Of a stretch of 64,000 nucleotides of DNA, positions 20,611-30,972 are shown piece by piece (positions within the stretch are counted from its first letter, which is position 1; every line of letters begins with the position of its first letter). A model generated the notes under the pieces. That model saw only the letters and a list, made by a program, of their open reading frames with translations, was not told the origin of the DNA and ran no database searches. Position numbers and translations under genes: made by a program. The DNA comes from Lichenostomus cassidix (taxonomy: Eukaryota; Chordata; Aves; Passeriformes; Meliphagidae), in assembly GCA_008360975.2 (NCBI GenBank), contig CM039210.1, forward strand, positions 22,901,007-22,965,006, given 5' to 3'.

Positions 20611-20872
20611 TGTGGCTAGCACAGTTTTTCCCATGAGAAGTTTTCTTGTGTTTTGTAAATAAAGATAAAGTTTGGATGTTTTTGGAACAGTGTCCCAGAA
20701 CTTGGGCAGTGCAGGCCTGGCCAATCAGGCCTGGGGGAAGGCTTCTGACTGACCAATCTGGGTGACTTTTGAGAACTCTATATATGTGATGAAATCAAAA
20801 CAATAAAGGTCATTCCTTCTTACCACTGAGAACCGATGCATTCATTACTCTGCTAGCTGCTCAACAGCAACA
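20611..20872 (+). repeat. solo LTR in K RT
   Basis: 262 bp, TGTGGCTAGCACAG to CAACAGCAACA, flanked by ATGGAG (20,605-20,610 and 20,873-20,878). Same family as the LTR at 50,768-51,031 and related to the A1/A2 LTRs. TATATATG and AATAAA signals are present. Confidence 0.93.
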
Positions 20873-20878
20873 ATGGAG

Positions 20879-22273
20879 GACATGGGAACCCTTCAGCTGG
20901 GACTTCCATCCTGGACTATGCTGCCCACAGACTGGAAATTAATAGTGATTGACTTAAAAGACTGCTTTTTTCACATCCCGTTGCACCCCGCAGACGCGCC
21001 GACATTCACGTTCTCAGTGCCATCAAAAAACAATGCCGCACCAATGAAAAGATACCATTGGACAGTTTTACCTCAGGGAATGAAAAATTCCCTGACCATT
21101 TGCCAATGGTTCGTGGACAAGACTATAGCTCGTGTGAGAGCCCAATCTCCTGGAGTTCATATTTTACATTACATGGATGACATTTTAATTTGCACAAAGA
21201 CGCTAGAGCAAGTGCACGTCACCATGGCACTTCTCAGTCACGCGCTCACCGAAGCTGGCTTCACCATCCGGCTAGATAAGGTGCAGCAAATGGCTCCAGT
21301 CAAATACCTAGGACTCGCGGTGAGGGACAGGACCATCATCCCCCAACCACTTGTCATCGTGTACGAGCCCAGAACCTTAAGGGACTTGCACAAGCTCTGC
21401 AGATCCACTAATTGGATCAGGCCACTGTTAGGCATCACCACAGAGCGCCTTGCACCTCTTTTTAATCTGTTGCAGGGGAGGGGGGAGCTAGACTCTCCTC
21501 GAACCCTCACGCCAGAGGCGCGACAGTGTATTGTTGATGTCCAGCAAGCCATCACGCAGAGACAGGCCCACCGCTGCGATCCAAAACTCCCGTTTGAGTT
21601 AATTATCCTGGGAGAAGGACAGTTCACACACGGTCTCATTTATCAATGGGACTCAAGCCTGAAAGACCCATTGTTGATAATAGAGTGGGTTTTTCTGCCA
21701 CATCAACTGGCCAAAACAATAACAACAGCACAAGAACTCTCAGCCAAGGTCATTAAAAAGGCGAGGTTGCGGCTGAGGGCTCTTGCGGGTCTCGATTTCA
21801 CCTGGATACAGGTGCCCTTTCAATCAGAAGATTTGGAATTCCTCCTAAAATTTTCTGAACCGCTACAATATGCCTTGGAGGGCTTTACGGGGAAAATCCA
21901 ATCAGGACACAAAAAGCACAAATTATTTAACACTGAATTTCGGCTGGTTCCAAAACCTCTCCTCTCAAAGCATCCAATAAAGGATGCTTTGACCATTTTC
22001 ACAGATGGCTCCGGGGCTTCGCACAAGTCCGTGCTGACTTGGAAGAACCCCCAGACACGGCAGTGGGAAGCCGATGTCGAGGTCGTCCAAAGATCGCCTC
22101 AGGTTGCAGAGCTTGCCTCTGTGGTCAGAGCCTTCAAGCGGTTCCCCGAACCATTTAACTTAATTACTGACTCTGCCTACGTTGCGGGAGTCACCCTCTG
22201 GGCAGAAAATTCGGCACTAAAAGAAACCTCGAATTTGACTGTGTTTAACTTGCTCCTGAGGCTCATAGATGCC
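20879..22273 (+). pseudogene. pol: K RT catalytic core and first part of RNase H
   Basis: Open through [20 protein letters not shown], the YMDD active site near 21,172-21,183, the thumb and connection, and the RNase H residues FTDGSG, E and ITDSAY. It is cut at 22,273 by a solo LTR. Active-site residues are intact throughout, making this one of the best preserved pol domains in the window. Confidence 0.9.
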
Positions 22274-22747
22274 TGTTGTAGTGTGCTTATGCTGTTCTAG
22301 AGACTTCTCCCTAGCAGAAGCCTGTACCATCCCATGCTGTAATCTTATTGGTTTACCCCTTTCTTCTCCCTGGCTCCTCCCCTCTGGCTTCCCCTAGTTG
22401 GTTCTTCTGAGTAACCACGCCTCTGTTCCCTCTCCTGATAACCCGCTGCAAAAGCCTCCCTCGCTGTTCACCATCTTGGCTTTCCAGCACCCCGAACCCT
22501 CCCCCGCCTCTCCGTCCCTCTCCACCCTCCTCTGACCCTCGACTGTGGACCTTAATAAATCCCTGGAAACTTCAGATGGTGATCCTGCATTTCTTCCATC
22601 GCCACACCTTCACAGAGTCTCGTGTCCCCTGCAGCTCCACTGCCTGCTACAGCCCCGTGTCCGCCTGGCGTGTTCTGGCCACGGGCGGCCCCCTCCACAT
22701 TGCGGCATGGGGTGGCCGTTTGTGAATCGTGATTCCGCGTTGCCACA
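22274..22747 (+). repeat. solo LTR in K RNase H
   Basis: 474 bp, TGTTGTAGTGTGC to GCGTTGCCACA, flanked by GATGCC (22,268-22,273 and 22,748-22,753). AATAAA near 22,553. A 6-bp duplication fits class II. Confidence 0.92.
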
Positions 22748-22753
22748 GATGCC

Positions 22754-23668
22754 CTTTCCCATCGGGAGCAACCCTACTTTGTAATGCATGTCAGGGCACA
22801 CACAGACCTGCCAGGGCCCATTGCCGAGGGCAACAAAAGGGCAGACACGCTCGCAGCTTCAGCAACGTCACCTAACATCCCAGACACTTTTGTGCAAGCC
22901 AAGCTGAGCCATCAATTTTATCATCAAAACAGTGCTGCCCTGGTCCGCATGTTTGGTATCACATGAGACCAAGCAAAGGCCATCATTTTTACCTGCCCAA
23001 ACTGTTCTAAAGACCAGTTGCCCGCTCACCTCTCCGGGGTGAACCCTCGCTGTACCAAGAGCTGCCAGTTGTGGCAGACTGACTTGACCCACCTCCCGGA
23101 ATTTGGGAGATTGAAATACATTCACGTGTCGGTGGACACCTTTCCCAGTGTGATGTACGCTTCCGCCCATGCGGGTGAGAAGGCCAAAGACTGCATTAAC
23201 CACCTCCTGTTGGCCTTCTCCATCCTGGGTGTCCCCCAGCAGATAAAAACAGACAATGGGCCAGAGTACATTTCAGCCTGGCTGCGACAATTTCTAAACG
23301 AATGGGGAGTCTCTCGTGTAACAGGCATCCCCCATTCGCCGACCGGGCAAGCAATTATCAAAAGGGCCCACCGAACCCTGAAAACTGTTCTAGCCTGTCA
23401 GAGAGGGGGAAATGAACACCCCTCAGATGAGGCTGAGCAAAGCCCTGTTTACAATAAATTTCCTGAACAACTCCTTTGCCAACCGCTGCCACTTGTATTC
23501 AGGCATTTTTCCAATGATAAAAGAGCAAAACTGAAGGTCCAACTGCCGGTGCTCGTGAGAGACCCTGAAACTCTTTTAATTCAAGGACCTTTTCCATTGA
23601 TAACGTGGGGGAGAGGGTATGCCTGCCTGTCGACACCCGCAGGTCCGAAATGGATACCCAGCAAGTAG
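22754..23668 (+). pseudogene. pol: K end of RNase H and integrase
   Basis: Continues in the same frame (insertion plus duplication is 480 bp). The HHCC zinc domain reads H..H in LSHQFYH and C..C in FTCPNC; a TGA at 22,964 lies between. The core has WQTDLTH and KTDNGPEY, but the third catalytic residue is lysine (AIIKRAH, where glutamate is expected). A C-terminal domain with WGRGYACLSTPAG ends at 23,668. The lysine alone should kill integration. Confidence 0.88.
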
Positions 23669-24028
23669 GTAAAGCCCTATGCCCTGAAAGACAAAAGCAA
23701 ACAGGCGCATTTCGCTTCCAAGCGAATCAAGCCTGACTGGACAATGTTGTTCTTCCTTGGATGGAAGAACAAAAAGAAGAAGCCTGAAAACCAAATAATG
23801 GTACCCCCTGAATCATACCTATCAGAATTAACTGCTTTTGATTTCTCCACAGACTCCCTCCCTTAAGTTCTCCAGAGAATTTACCCTTTACCCTCATTCC
23901 CAGAGCAATTAGAGACCGGCAAAAGAACCCCAAAACTCCCCTGCCGTCCAAAACCTTATGTTCTGTTGTTTGCTGATCTTTGTGCTTTACTTTAAAGGTT
24001 TGTGATAGCGTCAAGTGCCCCCGCAAAG

Positions 24029-25354
24029 ATGAATCCCCACAGTGACATCCTTTGCCTCACCTGTCTCGCTGTCGTCCTCACGCTGTCCGGCAGCTTCATT
24101 GTCCCACAGCCGAGGATGAACGTTTGGACCACCCTGGCGAAAACCCTAAAGCAGGATGGACTGTGCTTGGCGATGGATCGAGCGGAGAACCCAATGGCGA
24201 CTTGCCTCATTGGAATTCCCCTGCAAAGAGGCGAATTTCCCTTTGCAGACATGTACCACTCCTATCCTGATCCGGTAAACTCTTGGGATGAATGGGTTGA
24301 CTACAGGCTTCCATCTGGCATGGTGGGGCAGCAAGAATTAGAATTATTGGGGTCCACCCAAGCAGCGCTTTGTGTAAAATTTAACAGCCCACAGAGATAT
24401 AGCCCGCACATTCCCGAGGGGGCTGTAGAAGGACCAGATGGCTTTGATATGCCACCATTACCATTCTTTCATATCCATGCCGACAAAAAATATGATGCGT
24501 CCTCCTGGTGTAATTACACCGCCCCCGAGCCAGCCCTGTCCAACGCTCATCCCAAGATCTTACCGAAAGGAGTCTTTTTCATTTGTGGCAACCGAGCCTA
24601 GGCAGGAATCCCAGCTCGCCTCCTGGGGGGGCCCTACACCCTTGGGAAGCTTGTAACATTTACACTGGATAAGAGGCAACTCCTAAATTGGAAAAATTCA
24701 GTCAAAACGACCCTCCAAAAAAGAAATGTAATTGATGTAAGCGAAAAGTGTAATGATACTATTGTGACCTGGCCAAAATCGAAAAGAATTGCAGCCTCTA
24801 TCCTGGTCCCTTGGGTTGCAGTTTACAAAGCCTTAGGCGACATTGAAAAACTAGAGTGCTGGCTTGGAAAGCACACAAAGTTAACATCGTCAGCCCTGAG
24901 CCAGCTCCTGGAGGATGAGGAAGCCATAAAACATGCAACGTTACAAAATAGAGCTGCCATTGACTTTCTCTTGCTTGTTCACAGGCATGGTTGCGAAGAT
25001 TTTGAAGGAATGTGCTGTCTCAACTTTTCCACGCACGGCCAGAGCATTTCCTCCAAAATCCGAGCAATCCAGTCCCACATCGCCGATTTGAAAACCAAAT
25101 CTGAAACTTGGTGGGACAACTTGTTCAAAGGTTGGGAGTTTTCCAGCTGGGCTGCCTCAATCGCTAGATCAATTGCCTCAGTTCTGTTAGTTGTATTCCT
25201 GATTATTATAAGTCTAGCTCTGTTTAAAGCTTTATTTGTTAAATATCTCCTCTCGCTTCTATCAAACAAGAAAGGGGGAGATGTTGCAGTGGCTTTAGCT
25301 CAGCTGAGCGTCCCTAGCAGTGGCATTGCCCCACGGGATGAGTCATGGGAATAA
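24029..25354 (+). pseudogene. env: K env, alpharetrovirus-like, one nonsense codon
   Basis: The ATG at 24,029 opens with a hydrophobic signal peptide (LAVVLTLSG). The surface subunit is interrupted by one TAG at 24,599-24,601; the frame stays open on both sides. A KSKR-type furin site precedes the transmembrane subunit near 24,780. That subunit carries an immunosuppressive-like LQNRAAIDFLLL and a CX6CC motif (CEDFEGMCC) for disulphide linkage to the surface subunit, then WWDNLF and a hydrophobic anchor. This layout matches avian alpharetroviral and gamma-type Env. The frame runs about 72 bases into the 3' LTR. Confidence 0.88.
25268..25281 (+). other. K polypurine tract
   Basis: AAGAAAGGGGGAGA directly before the 3' LTR; primer for plus-strand synthesis. 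It overlaps the env frame. Confidence 0.88.
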
Positions 25355-25883
25355 AGCAGCCCTAAAGGGGGTGCTCCCAGAGAGCCTTGAAGTAAAGCTA
25401 TTGGCCCAGCTCATCTCCCCTCCCATATTAATTCTAGAAAGTTTTCCTTTGTCTACCTTTGCCGTGTTCTCTGATTGGAAAATTTAAAGTTCTGTATCCT
25501 CCCCCCTTGTTCCCCCATAAGATCAAGTTATTGTCAATCCAGAGTTCTATGTACCCCGTTGGTTCTTTCAGTTTCTCCCCTCCCTTTTTCCCCCGCTATA
25601 TTAGCCGCAACACAACGCAGAAACCCTGCTTTGAACTCGCCGATCCAGCCCTATTCCTTCCCTCCTCCATCTCCCCTTACCTTTTAATAAATCCCCTGGA
25701 CCGCCGGGCTGACTGCCTGCATCTCCTGTGTCTGCTTCCGATCTCTGATTTGCACCACTCCTCTGGGAGCTCTGCCGAGCTCCGAGCCGCCCCGCTTCCG
25801 CCCGGGAGCGGGTTGCCTCGCCGGGCTCCTCTTAAGCAGCCAACCCGATCCCGAACTGAGTTTGGGGGTCCGGGACCCCTTTA
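25282..25883 (+). repeat. K 3' LTR
   Basis: 602 bp, starts TGTTGCAGTGGC, AATAAA near 25,686, followed by the TTATAG duplication. Uninterrupted counterpart of 10,317-10,701 plus 16,619-16,835. Confidence 0.95.
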
Positions 25884-25889
25884 TTATAG

Positions 25890-26133
25890 AATTGTATGTA
25901 GAATTAGGTTTTATAGATGCTCTATTCAGGGTATTGCTGAGAGTCTGTCTGTTCATCTTAAATCAGCATCTGGTTTGGGCTCTGTTCGGTGGCTGGCCAC
26001 TGCCAGACAGACCCCTTATCAGGTTTTTATCTAGGCTCTGTTTGGTAACTGGCCACTATCAAGCAGATCCTTCATGCTGATTCACAGAGGTTCACAAGCA
26101 ATGCCTTCTGTTTCTTAAATAAAAAGGGGGAGC
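25890..26133 (+). other. A1 3' untranslated region and polypurine tract
   Basis: Continues the A1 region broken at 10,316 and matches A2 at about 49,776-50,080. Two related copies of GGCTCTGTT.GGT..CTGGCCACT occur in tandem (about 25,976-26,060). It ends with the polypurine tract AAAAAGGGGGAGC at 26,121-26,133. No env is present. Confidence 0.82.
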
Positions 26134-26241
26134 TGTGGCAACACAGATTCTTTCCCATGGGATCTTTTCTCTTCTTCTTTCTATTTTTTATAAATAAAGA
26201 TAAAGTTTTGTGTTACTGAAACGGCCTTTTAGATATAGGCG
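26134..26241 (+). repeat. A1 3' LTR, first part
   Basis: Starts TGTGGCAACACAG directly after the polypurine tract. It is interrupted by L1 after the AGGCG duplication at 26,237-26,241 and continues at 31,878. Confidence 0.93.
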
Positions 26242-27142
26242 TGTCTTGGTTTGAAAGACAGGTGTCTGCCAAGAGAGGCTGAACCTTCCCCTAGAGCAGA
26301 GGATGTGATTTTCCTTCCCCTCTTCCCTCCGAATTATTTAATTTTGTAAATCAAGGGCTTTCAGGCAAAGGTATGGGAAAAAGGAGTATCAGTTCTTTAC
26401 TAGTATCTATAAACAAACAATAACAATAATAGCAAACCACAACTAGAACCAGAAAACCAAACAGCAGATAACGTGAGCTGCTGAACCTTCTCCCGTGTGG
26501 TGTAATCACGGTTGCAAGCAGCAGGGGCGCTGTTGAGCTCCCGGCCGGCCAGGGCAGGTGCGATGACTCCCGAGCGGCTGTAGGTGGCGCTGTGGCGCAG
26601 GGTCAGGTCACCGTTCGGCAGCTGCAATGGCGGATGGGCTGAGGAACGCGCAGGGCAGCGGAACAGCTCAGGGCAGCGAGGGAACAGGGCAGCAGGAGCG
26701 GGCGCTCTCTCTCTCTCTCTCGGCCAGCGAGAATTTCTGCAGTCACAGCAGACGCCGCGGTCTCGTGCGGCAGAGGGCGGGGGCAGGCAGCAGGGGCCGC
26801 AGGACTCTCCCGGCAGCAGCCACAAGGGAACGCAGCCCGGGGGGGGGGGGGAAAAGCGCCCTTCCCCGTGAGGAGAAAAGTTGAATCAAAGCTCACCCAG
26901 CCAGGAGGGAAAAGAAACAGGGCACAGTTGGATTTCCTCTGGTAGCAGCTGGAAAGCAAAGAGCCAGCAGCCTCTACCCTCAGCGTCCGAACCACGAGAG
27001 AGCCTTCCCAGGGCCGGGTCTCCCTTACCTTGCCCTGCCCAAAAACCTAGCCTTTGTCTTTTACAAAAGGCTTGATCGCTCCGAACATCGGACCATTTGT
27101 TGCTTAGTAACAGGAATGGGAAGAAATTCTCAACCCCCGACA
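26242..27142 (-). repeat. L1 3' LTR
   Basis: On the plus strand starts TGTCTTGGTTTG and ends CAACCCCCGACA. Contains a CTCT microsatellite near 26,705. The bordering minus-strand sequence AAATTTGGGGTGGATTA (27,143-27,159) is the probable polypurine region; 27,143-27,278 otherwise holds no gene. Confidence 0.94.
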
Positions 27143-27278
27143 TAATCCACCCCAAATTTTTTCCATTCCAACATGTTACATTGAGCTTAAACATTTAGAT
27201 TATATACACACATGCATTACTCTAATTATATACATATATACATACAGATATGGATACAGGCACAGTGTTATGGACAAT

Positions 27279-29015
27279 TCAACCCCAACTAAGGTCTCCC
27301 TGAGGTATGCATCGTGCTTCTCCATCCTTTTGCATCACCCACCAGGTACACCCTGGTCCCTGAGCGAAAACAACCCCACGGGTGGGTCTGTCTTTGCCTG
27401 AGGTAGAATCAATCCAAACAGTTTTCCCTAGCATGCCTCTCATGTGTACCACTGGAACTTTATCCCCGTCTGCTGTTTGCAGGGGTTCAGATTGAGCAGG
27501 GCCAGCTCGGTTGGTGGAACCTCGGGTGTTAACTAGCCAGGTGGCCTTGGCTAAATGCTGTTCCCAACCTTTAAAAGTCCCCCTGCCTAAAGCTTTCAAG
27601 GTGGTTTTTAGCAGACCATTGCATCGCTCCACTTTGCCAGCAGCAGGTGCATGATAAGGAATGTGGTACACCCACTCAATGCCATGTTCCCTAGCCCAGG
27701 TGTTTATGAGGCTATTTTTAAAATGAGTCCCGTTGTCTGATTCAATTCTCTCAGGGGTACCATGCCTCCACAGGACTTGATTTTCAAGGCCCAGGATGGT
27801 GTTACGGGCAGTGGCATGAGGCACAGGGTAGGTTTCCAACCACCCCGTGGTGGCTTCTACCATTGTGAGCACGTAGCGCTTGCCATGGCGGGTTTGAGGC
27901 AGTGTGATGTAATCAATCTGCCAGGCCTCTCCATACCCTAGGAACTGGATCTCTTGGGCAGGTCCTTTGACTTTGCTCTTCTTGATGGCGAAGCCGGCTT
28001 CCAGGAGAATTTGGATGATTTTCTCTCCTTTCTCAAACACTTCTTCCGCTGTGCTCCCCCACACAATGATGTCGTCGATGTACTGCAGGTGTTCCGGAGC
28101 CTCACCCTTTTCCAGAGCAGCCTGGATCAGTCCATGGCAGATGGTGGGACTGTGCTTCCACCCCTGGGGCAGTCGGTTCCAGGTATACTGCACGCCCCTC
28201 CAGGTGAAAGCAAACTGAGGTCTGCACTCTGTTGCCAGAGGACTGGAGAAAAATGCATTTGCAATGTCAATAGTGGCATACCACTTTGCTGCCTTGGACT
28301 CTAGCTCATACTGGAGCTCCAGCATGTCTGGCACAGCAGCACTCAGAGGTGGAGTCACCTCATTCAAGGCACGATAGTCCACAGTCAATCTCCATTCTCC
28401 ATCAGATATTCGCACAGGCCAGATGGGGCTGTTAAAGGATGAATGGGCCTTGCTTACCACCCCTTGGCTCTCCAGCTCACGGATCATCTTGTGGATGGGA
28501 ACCACAGCATCTCGATTAGTCCTGTATTGCTGGCGGTGCACTGTCGAGGTGGCAATTGGTACTTTTTGGTCCTCCACCTTCAAAAGTCCAAATGCAGAAG
28601 GGTTCTCTGATAGTCCAGGCAAGGTGTTCAATTGCCTCACGCCCTCTGCCTCGACAGCAGCTATTCCAAAAGCCCACTTGAGTCCTTTCGGGTCTTTGAA
28701 ATAGCCGTTACGGAGGAAGTCTATGCCCAGAATACATGGAGCCTCTTGACCAGTCACGATGGGATGTTTTTGCCACTCCCTCCCTGTCAGGCTCACCTCG
28801 GCTTCCACCAGGGTCAACTGCTGTGATCCCCCCGTAACCCCAGCAATAGAGATGGATTCAGCTCCCGCAAGCCCCGATGGCATTAGGGTATACTGCGCAC
28901 CTGTATCAACTAGTGCTTCATATTTTTGTGGCTCTGATGCGCCAGGCCATCGAATCCACACAGTCCAAAAAACACGGTTTTCCCGTACCTCTACCTGGCT
29001 AGAGGCAGGGCCCCT
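27279..29015 (-). pseudogene. pol: L1 pro-pol with in-frame deletion from RT to integrase
   Basis: In frame with gag after one TAG at 29,016-29,018. The protease has ALVDTGAQYTLMPSG. RT contains VDYRALNEVTPP, IDIANAFFSSPL, LPQGWKHSP and the active site YIDD near 28,075. At about 27,945 the reading passes from the RT segment IQFLGYG directly into the integrase core (WQIDYITLP), so RT thumb, connection, RNase H and the integrase zinc domain are missing without loss of frame. The integrase triad is intact (D in WQID, D in ESDNGTHF, E in GKVERCNG), with a C-terminal domain after it. The 560-codon frame has no stop, so the deletion may be old and transmissible. Confidence 0.9.
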
Positions 29016-30887
29016 CTAGCACTGGTTATCATTCCCTTCCTGGTCATACATTCTAGAGGTTCCTTCAAGGGGTTCTGACCCATCATCTTCCCTTCTATTG
29101 TACCCAGCAGGTCGGCCACGGGAGGCTGAGGCTACCTTTGATTTAGCAGAGCCCCCTCGGCCAGCATTTCCCTCCTTAAGCTGACGCACCCATGCGGCCA
29201 GGGCAGTAGTGGGCTTCCCATCCCACCTCCTCATGTCTTCCCCATGGTCATGCAGAAAAAACCACAACTCAGCTCGTGGGGTGTACCCTCTCTCCCTAGC
29301 TGGGGGACGTCGGGCTCTGGTATTGGGACCCATGACTCTCACTGGTGCCACATTGTTCCTCCTCATCTCGTCCCTAATCTCCTCCCTCAGGTCCTTCATC
29401 TCCTCTTTCATCTCCTCCCTGAGGTCTTTAACCACAGCAGAGACCCGAGCCTGCATCGGGTCACTGATCACACTTGCATAATACCTGAGCCTGTCAGCTA
29501 TTGAACCCACCGTCTCTCGATTGCCATCAACATTAATAGTTGCAAGGAAAGGGGCACGATGCTCTGGCCCTCGCCTTATAAAGCTCCACATCATTTGCGC
29601 GGTGCACCTGACCTTATCAGGGTCATTTTCGTGCTGTCCATCCCCCCCAAAGAGCATCTCCATTATGGCTGCTTCTCTCAGCCGTTGGATCCCTTCCTCA
29701 ATGGTCTTCCAGGTCAATTTACGGTGGGGATCCTGCATTCTGTCTTTGTTGTCAAACTTCTCTCTTACACCCATTAAAAGCCTCTCCCAGAGAGAAAGGG
29801 GCCCTGTCTCCCTTGCGAACACTTTGTCAACAGCCGGGTCTTGGGCCAAGGGTCCCAAATTCCTTGCTTCATTATTATCCAGCTGCACTCCTGGGCCCAT
29901 AAGGTCCCAAACCCGAAGTAACCAGGTTACGAAAGCTTTGTGCACTCGTCTCTTAACATCATCTCGCAGATTACGGAGAGTATCAAAGTGGAAGGACTCA
30001 GTGATGATTATGGGCTCAGATTCTACTGCTGGTTGTGAGGGCAATGGCTCCCCATCATCATTAACTGGGCGTACTGATTTGGTCTTATACTTTGTACGCA
30101 CCAGAGGGGCAACTTTGGCTGGCTGTGGCTGCTCTTGGGATTCAGCTGGAACCTGGATGGTTGTAACATCTGTGGGTTCCACTGCTGCACCATCAGACTC
30201 TTTCCCTTTGGGGCGAGGAGAGGGTTTTACACCTGCTAGGGAGATGTATTCCTTCAGCAGCTGGTGTATTCTGTGTATCATCTCCTCCACTAGCACCCCC
30301 ACCCATTCTGGACGGTTTGTTTCTGAGGCAGGCTGTTGGACAGAGTCAGGCTGTGGAGTATCCCCAGGCTCTGGGACAGCCCCGGGCTCTGTGGCTGCAT
30401 CCCTATTCCCTGGCACAGGTGTTGGAATGGTTACCCAGGGTATTTTCACCTTATCCCGGAATGCAAAGTAGGATAAACCTATCAGCCACAGCAACACCAG
30501 GCACTGTATGATATCATAAGAATTTAGAGAGTTTCCAAACCTTTCGAGCATTAGTTGGGTAGGCCCAAAGTAATGGATAAAAGGTTGAGAAAAACCTTCT
30601 CCTGGTGTTATCTCCTCACAAAAGGTACCATTACCAAACAAACTCCAAAAACATGTACTGACGGTGTCAAAAAACTGTAGCCATGTGCCTGCCGTTAAAA
30701 TGAACTGAAAGATCCAGAAGTTCTTCACCCTATTGGCCCATTGTGCAAACTGGATGACAGCCACAATAACCTTAGTTATAGGACCCATGTTTAGGTAGGG
30801 AGCTGGAAATGGGAAAAATGTGGTCACAATTATGTGCCAACCAAACCAGGGTATACTCAACATAATACCACTTAATGAGGTTTTCAT
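29016..30887 (-). CDS. gag: L1 Gag with hydrophobic N-terminal leader
   Basis: Open from the ATG at 30,887 (the frame is open further up, through the primer site) to a TAG at 29,016-29,018. Hydrophobic segments lie at about residues 6-27, 37-73 and 118-138 from that ATG, all before a Pro/Glu-rich linker. A capsid-like helical region covers about residues 310-480. A coiled coil built of LREEMKEEMKDLREE repeats follows near 490-520. The C-terminus is basic, without a CCHC knuckle, as in other class III and foamy-type Gag. The leader is shared with L2 and, in topology, with Z1. Class III Gag is normally cytosolic or intracellular; a membrane-spanning leader would be unusual. Confidence 0.85.
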   Translation of the reverse strand: MKTSLSGIMLSIPWFGWHIIVTTFFPFPAPYLNMGPITKVIVAVIQFAQWANRVKNFWIFQFILTAGTWLQFFDTVSTCFWSLFGNGTFCEEITPGEGFSQPFIHYFGPTQLMLERFGNSLNSYDIIQCLVLLWLIGLSYFAFRDKVKIPWVTIPTPVPGNRDAATEPGAVPEPGDTPQPDSVQQPASETNRPEWVGVLVEEMIHRIHQLLKEYISLAGVKPSPRPKGKESDGAAVEPTDVTTIQVPAESQEQPQPAKVAPLVRTKYKTKSVRPVNDDGEPLPSQPAVESEPIIITESFHFDTLRNLRDDVKRRVHKAFVTWLLRVWDLMGPGVQLDNNEARNLGPLAQDPAVDKVFARETGPLSLWERLLMGVREKFDNKDRMQDPHRKLTWKTIEEGIQRLREAAIMEMLFGGDGQHENDPDKVRCTAQMMWSFIRRGPEHRAPFLATINVDGNRETVGSIADRLRYYASVISDPMQARVSAVVKDLREEMKEEMKDLREEIRDEMRRNNVAPVRVMGPNTRARRPPARERGYTPRAELWFFLHDHGEDMRRWDGKPTTALAAWVRQLKEGNAGRGGSAKSKVASASRGRPAGYNRREDDGSEPLEGTSRMYDQEGNDNQC

Positions 30888-30949
30888 GTTCACCACACTA
30901 AGATAGGTCTCACAGAAACTGCTATTCCTTTTTCTTCCAATGCCCTCGG

Positions 30950-30967
30950 GCCCCACGTTGGGCACCA
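30950..30967 (-). other. L1 primer binding site, tRNA-Lys-like
   Basis: Minus strand TGGTGCCCAACGTGGGGC, five bases after the 5' LTR. Matches tRNA-Lys(CTT) at 17 of 18 positions. Confidence 0.8.
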
Positions 30968-30972
30968 AGATC

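Larger units (their letters stand above)
10317..25883 (+). mobile_element. class II provirus K with env
   Basis: LTR, primer site, gag, protease, pol, env, polypurine tract and LTR in order. TTATAG flanks it (10,311-10,316 and 25,884-25,889). Each LTR is 602 bp once provirus S is subtracted, and they are about 97 percent identical by eye. Matrix has a myristoylation signal and Env resembles avian alpharetroviral Env. Nested insertions are S in the 5' LTR and three solo LTRs at 19,665, 20,611 and 22,274. Confidence 0.93.

Noticed and set aside
27228..27250. regulatory meaning of the TATA/ACATA microsatellite
   Set aside because: Simple AT dinucleotide run after L1 pol; no other support.
29521..30471. 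316-codon plus-strand ORF
   Set aside because: Exact antisense shadow of L1 gag; composition follows the minus-strand gene and no domain is recognisable.
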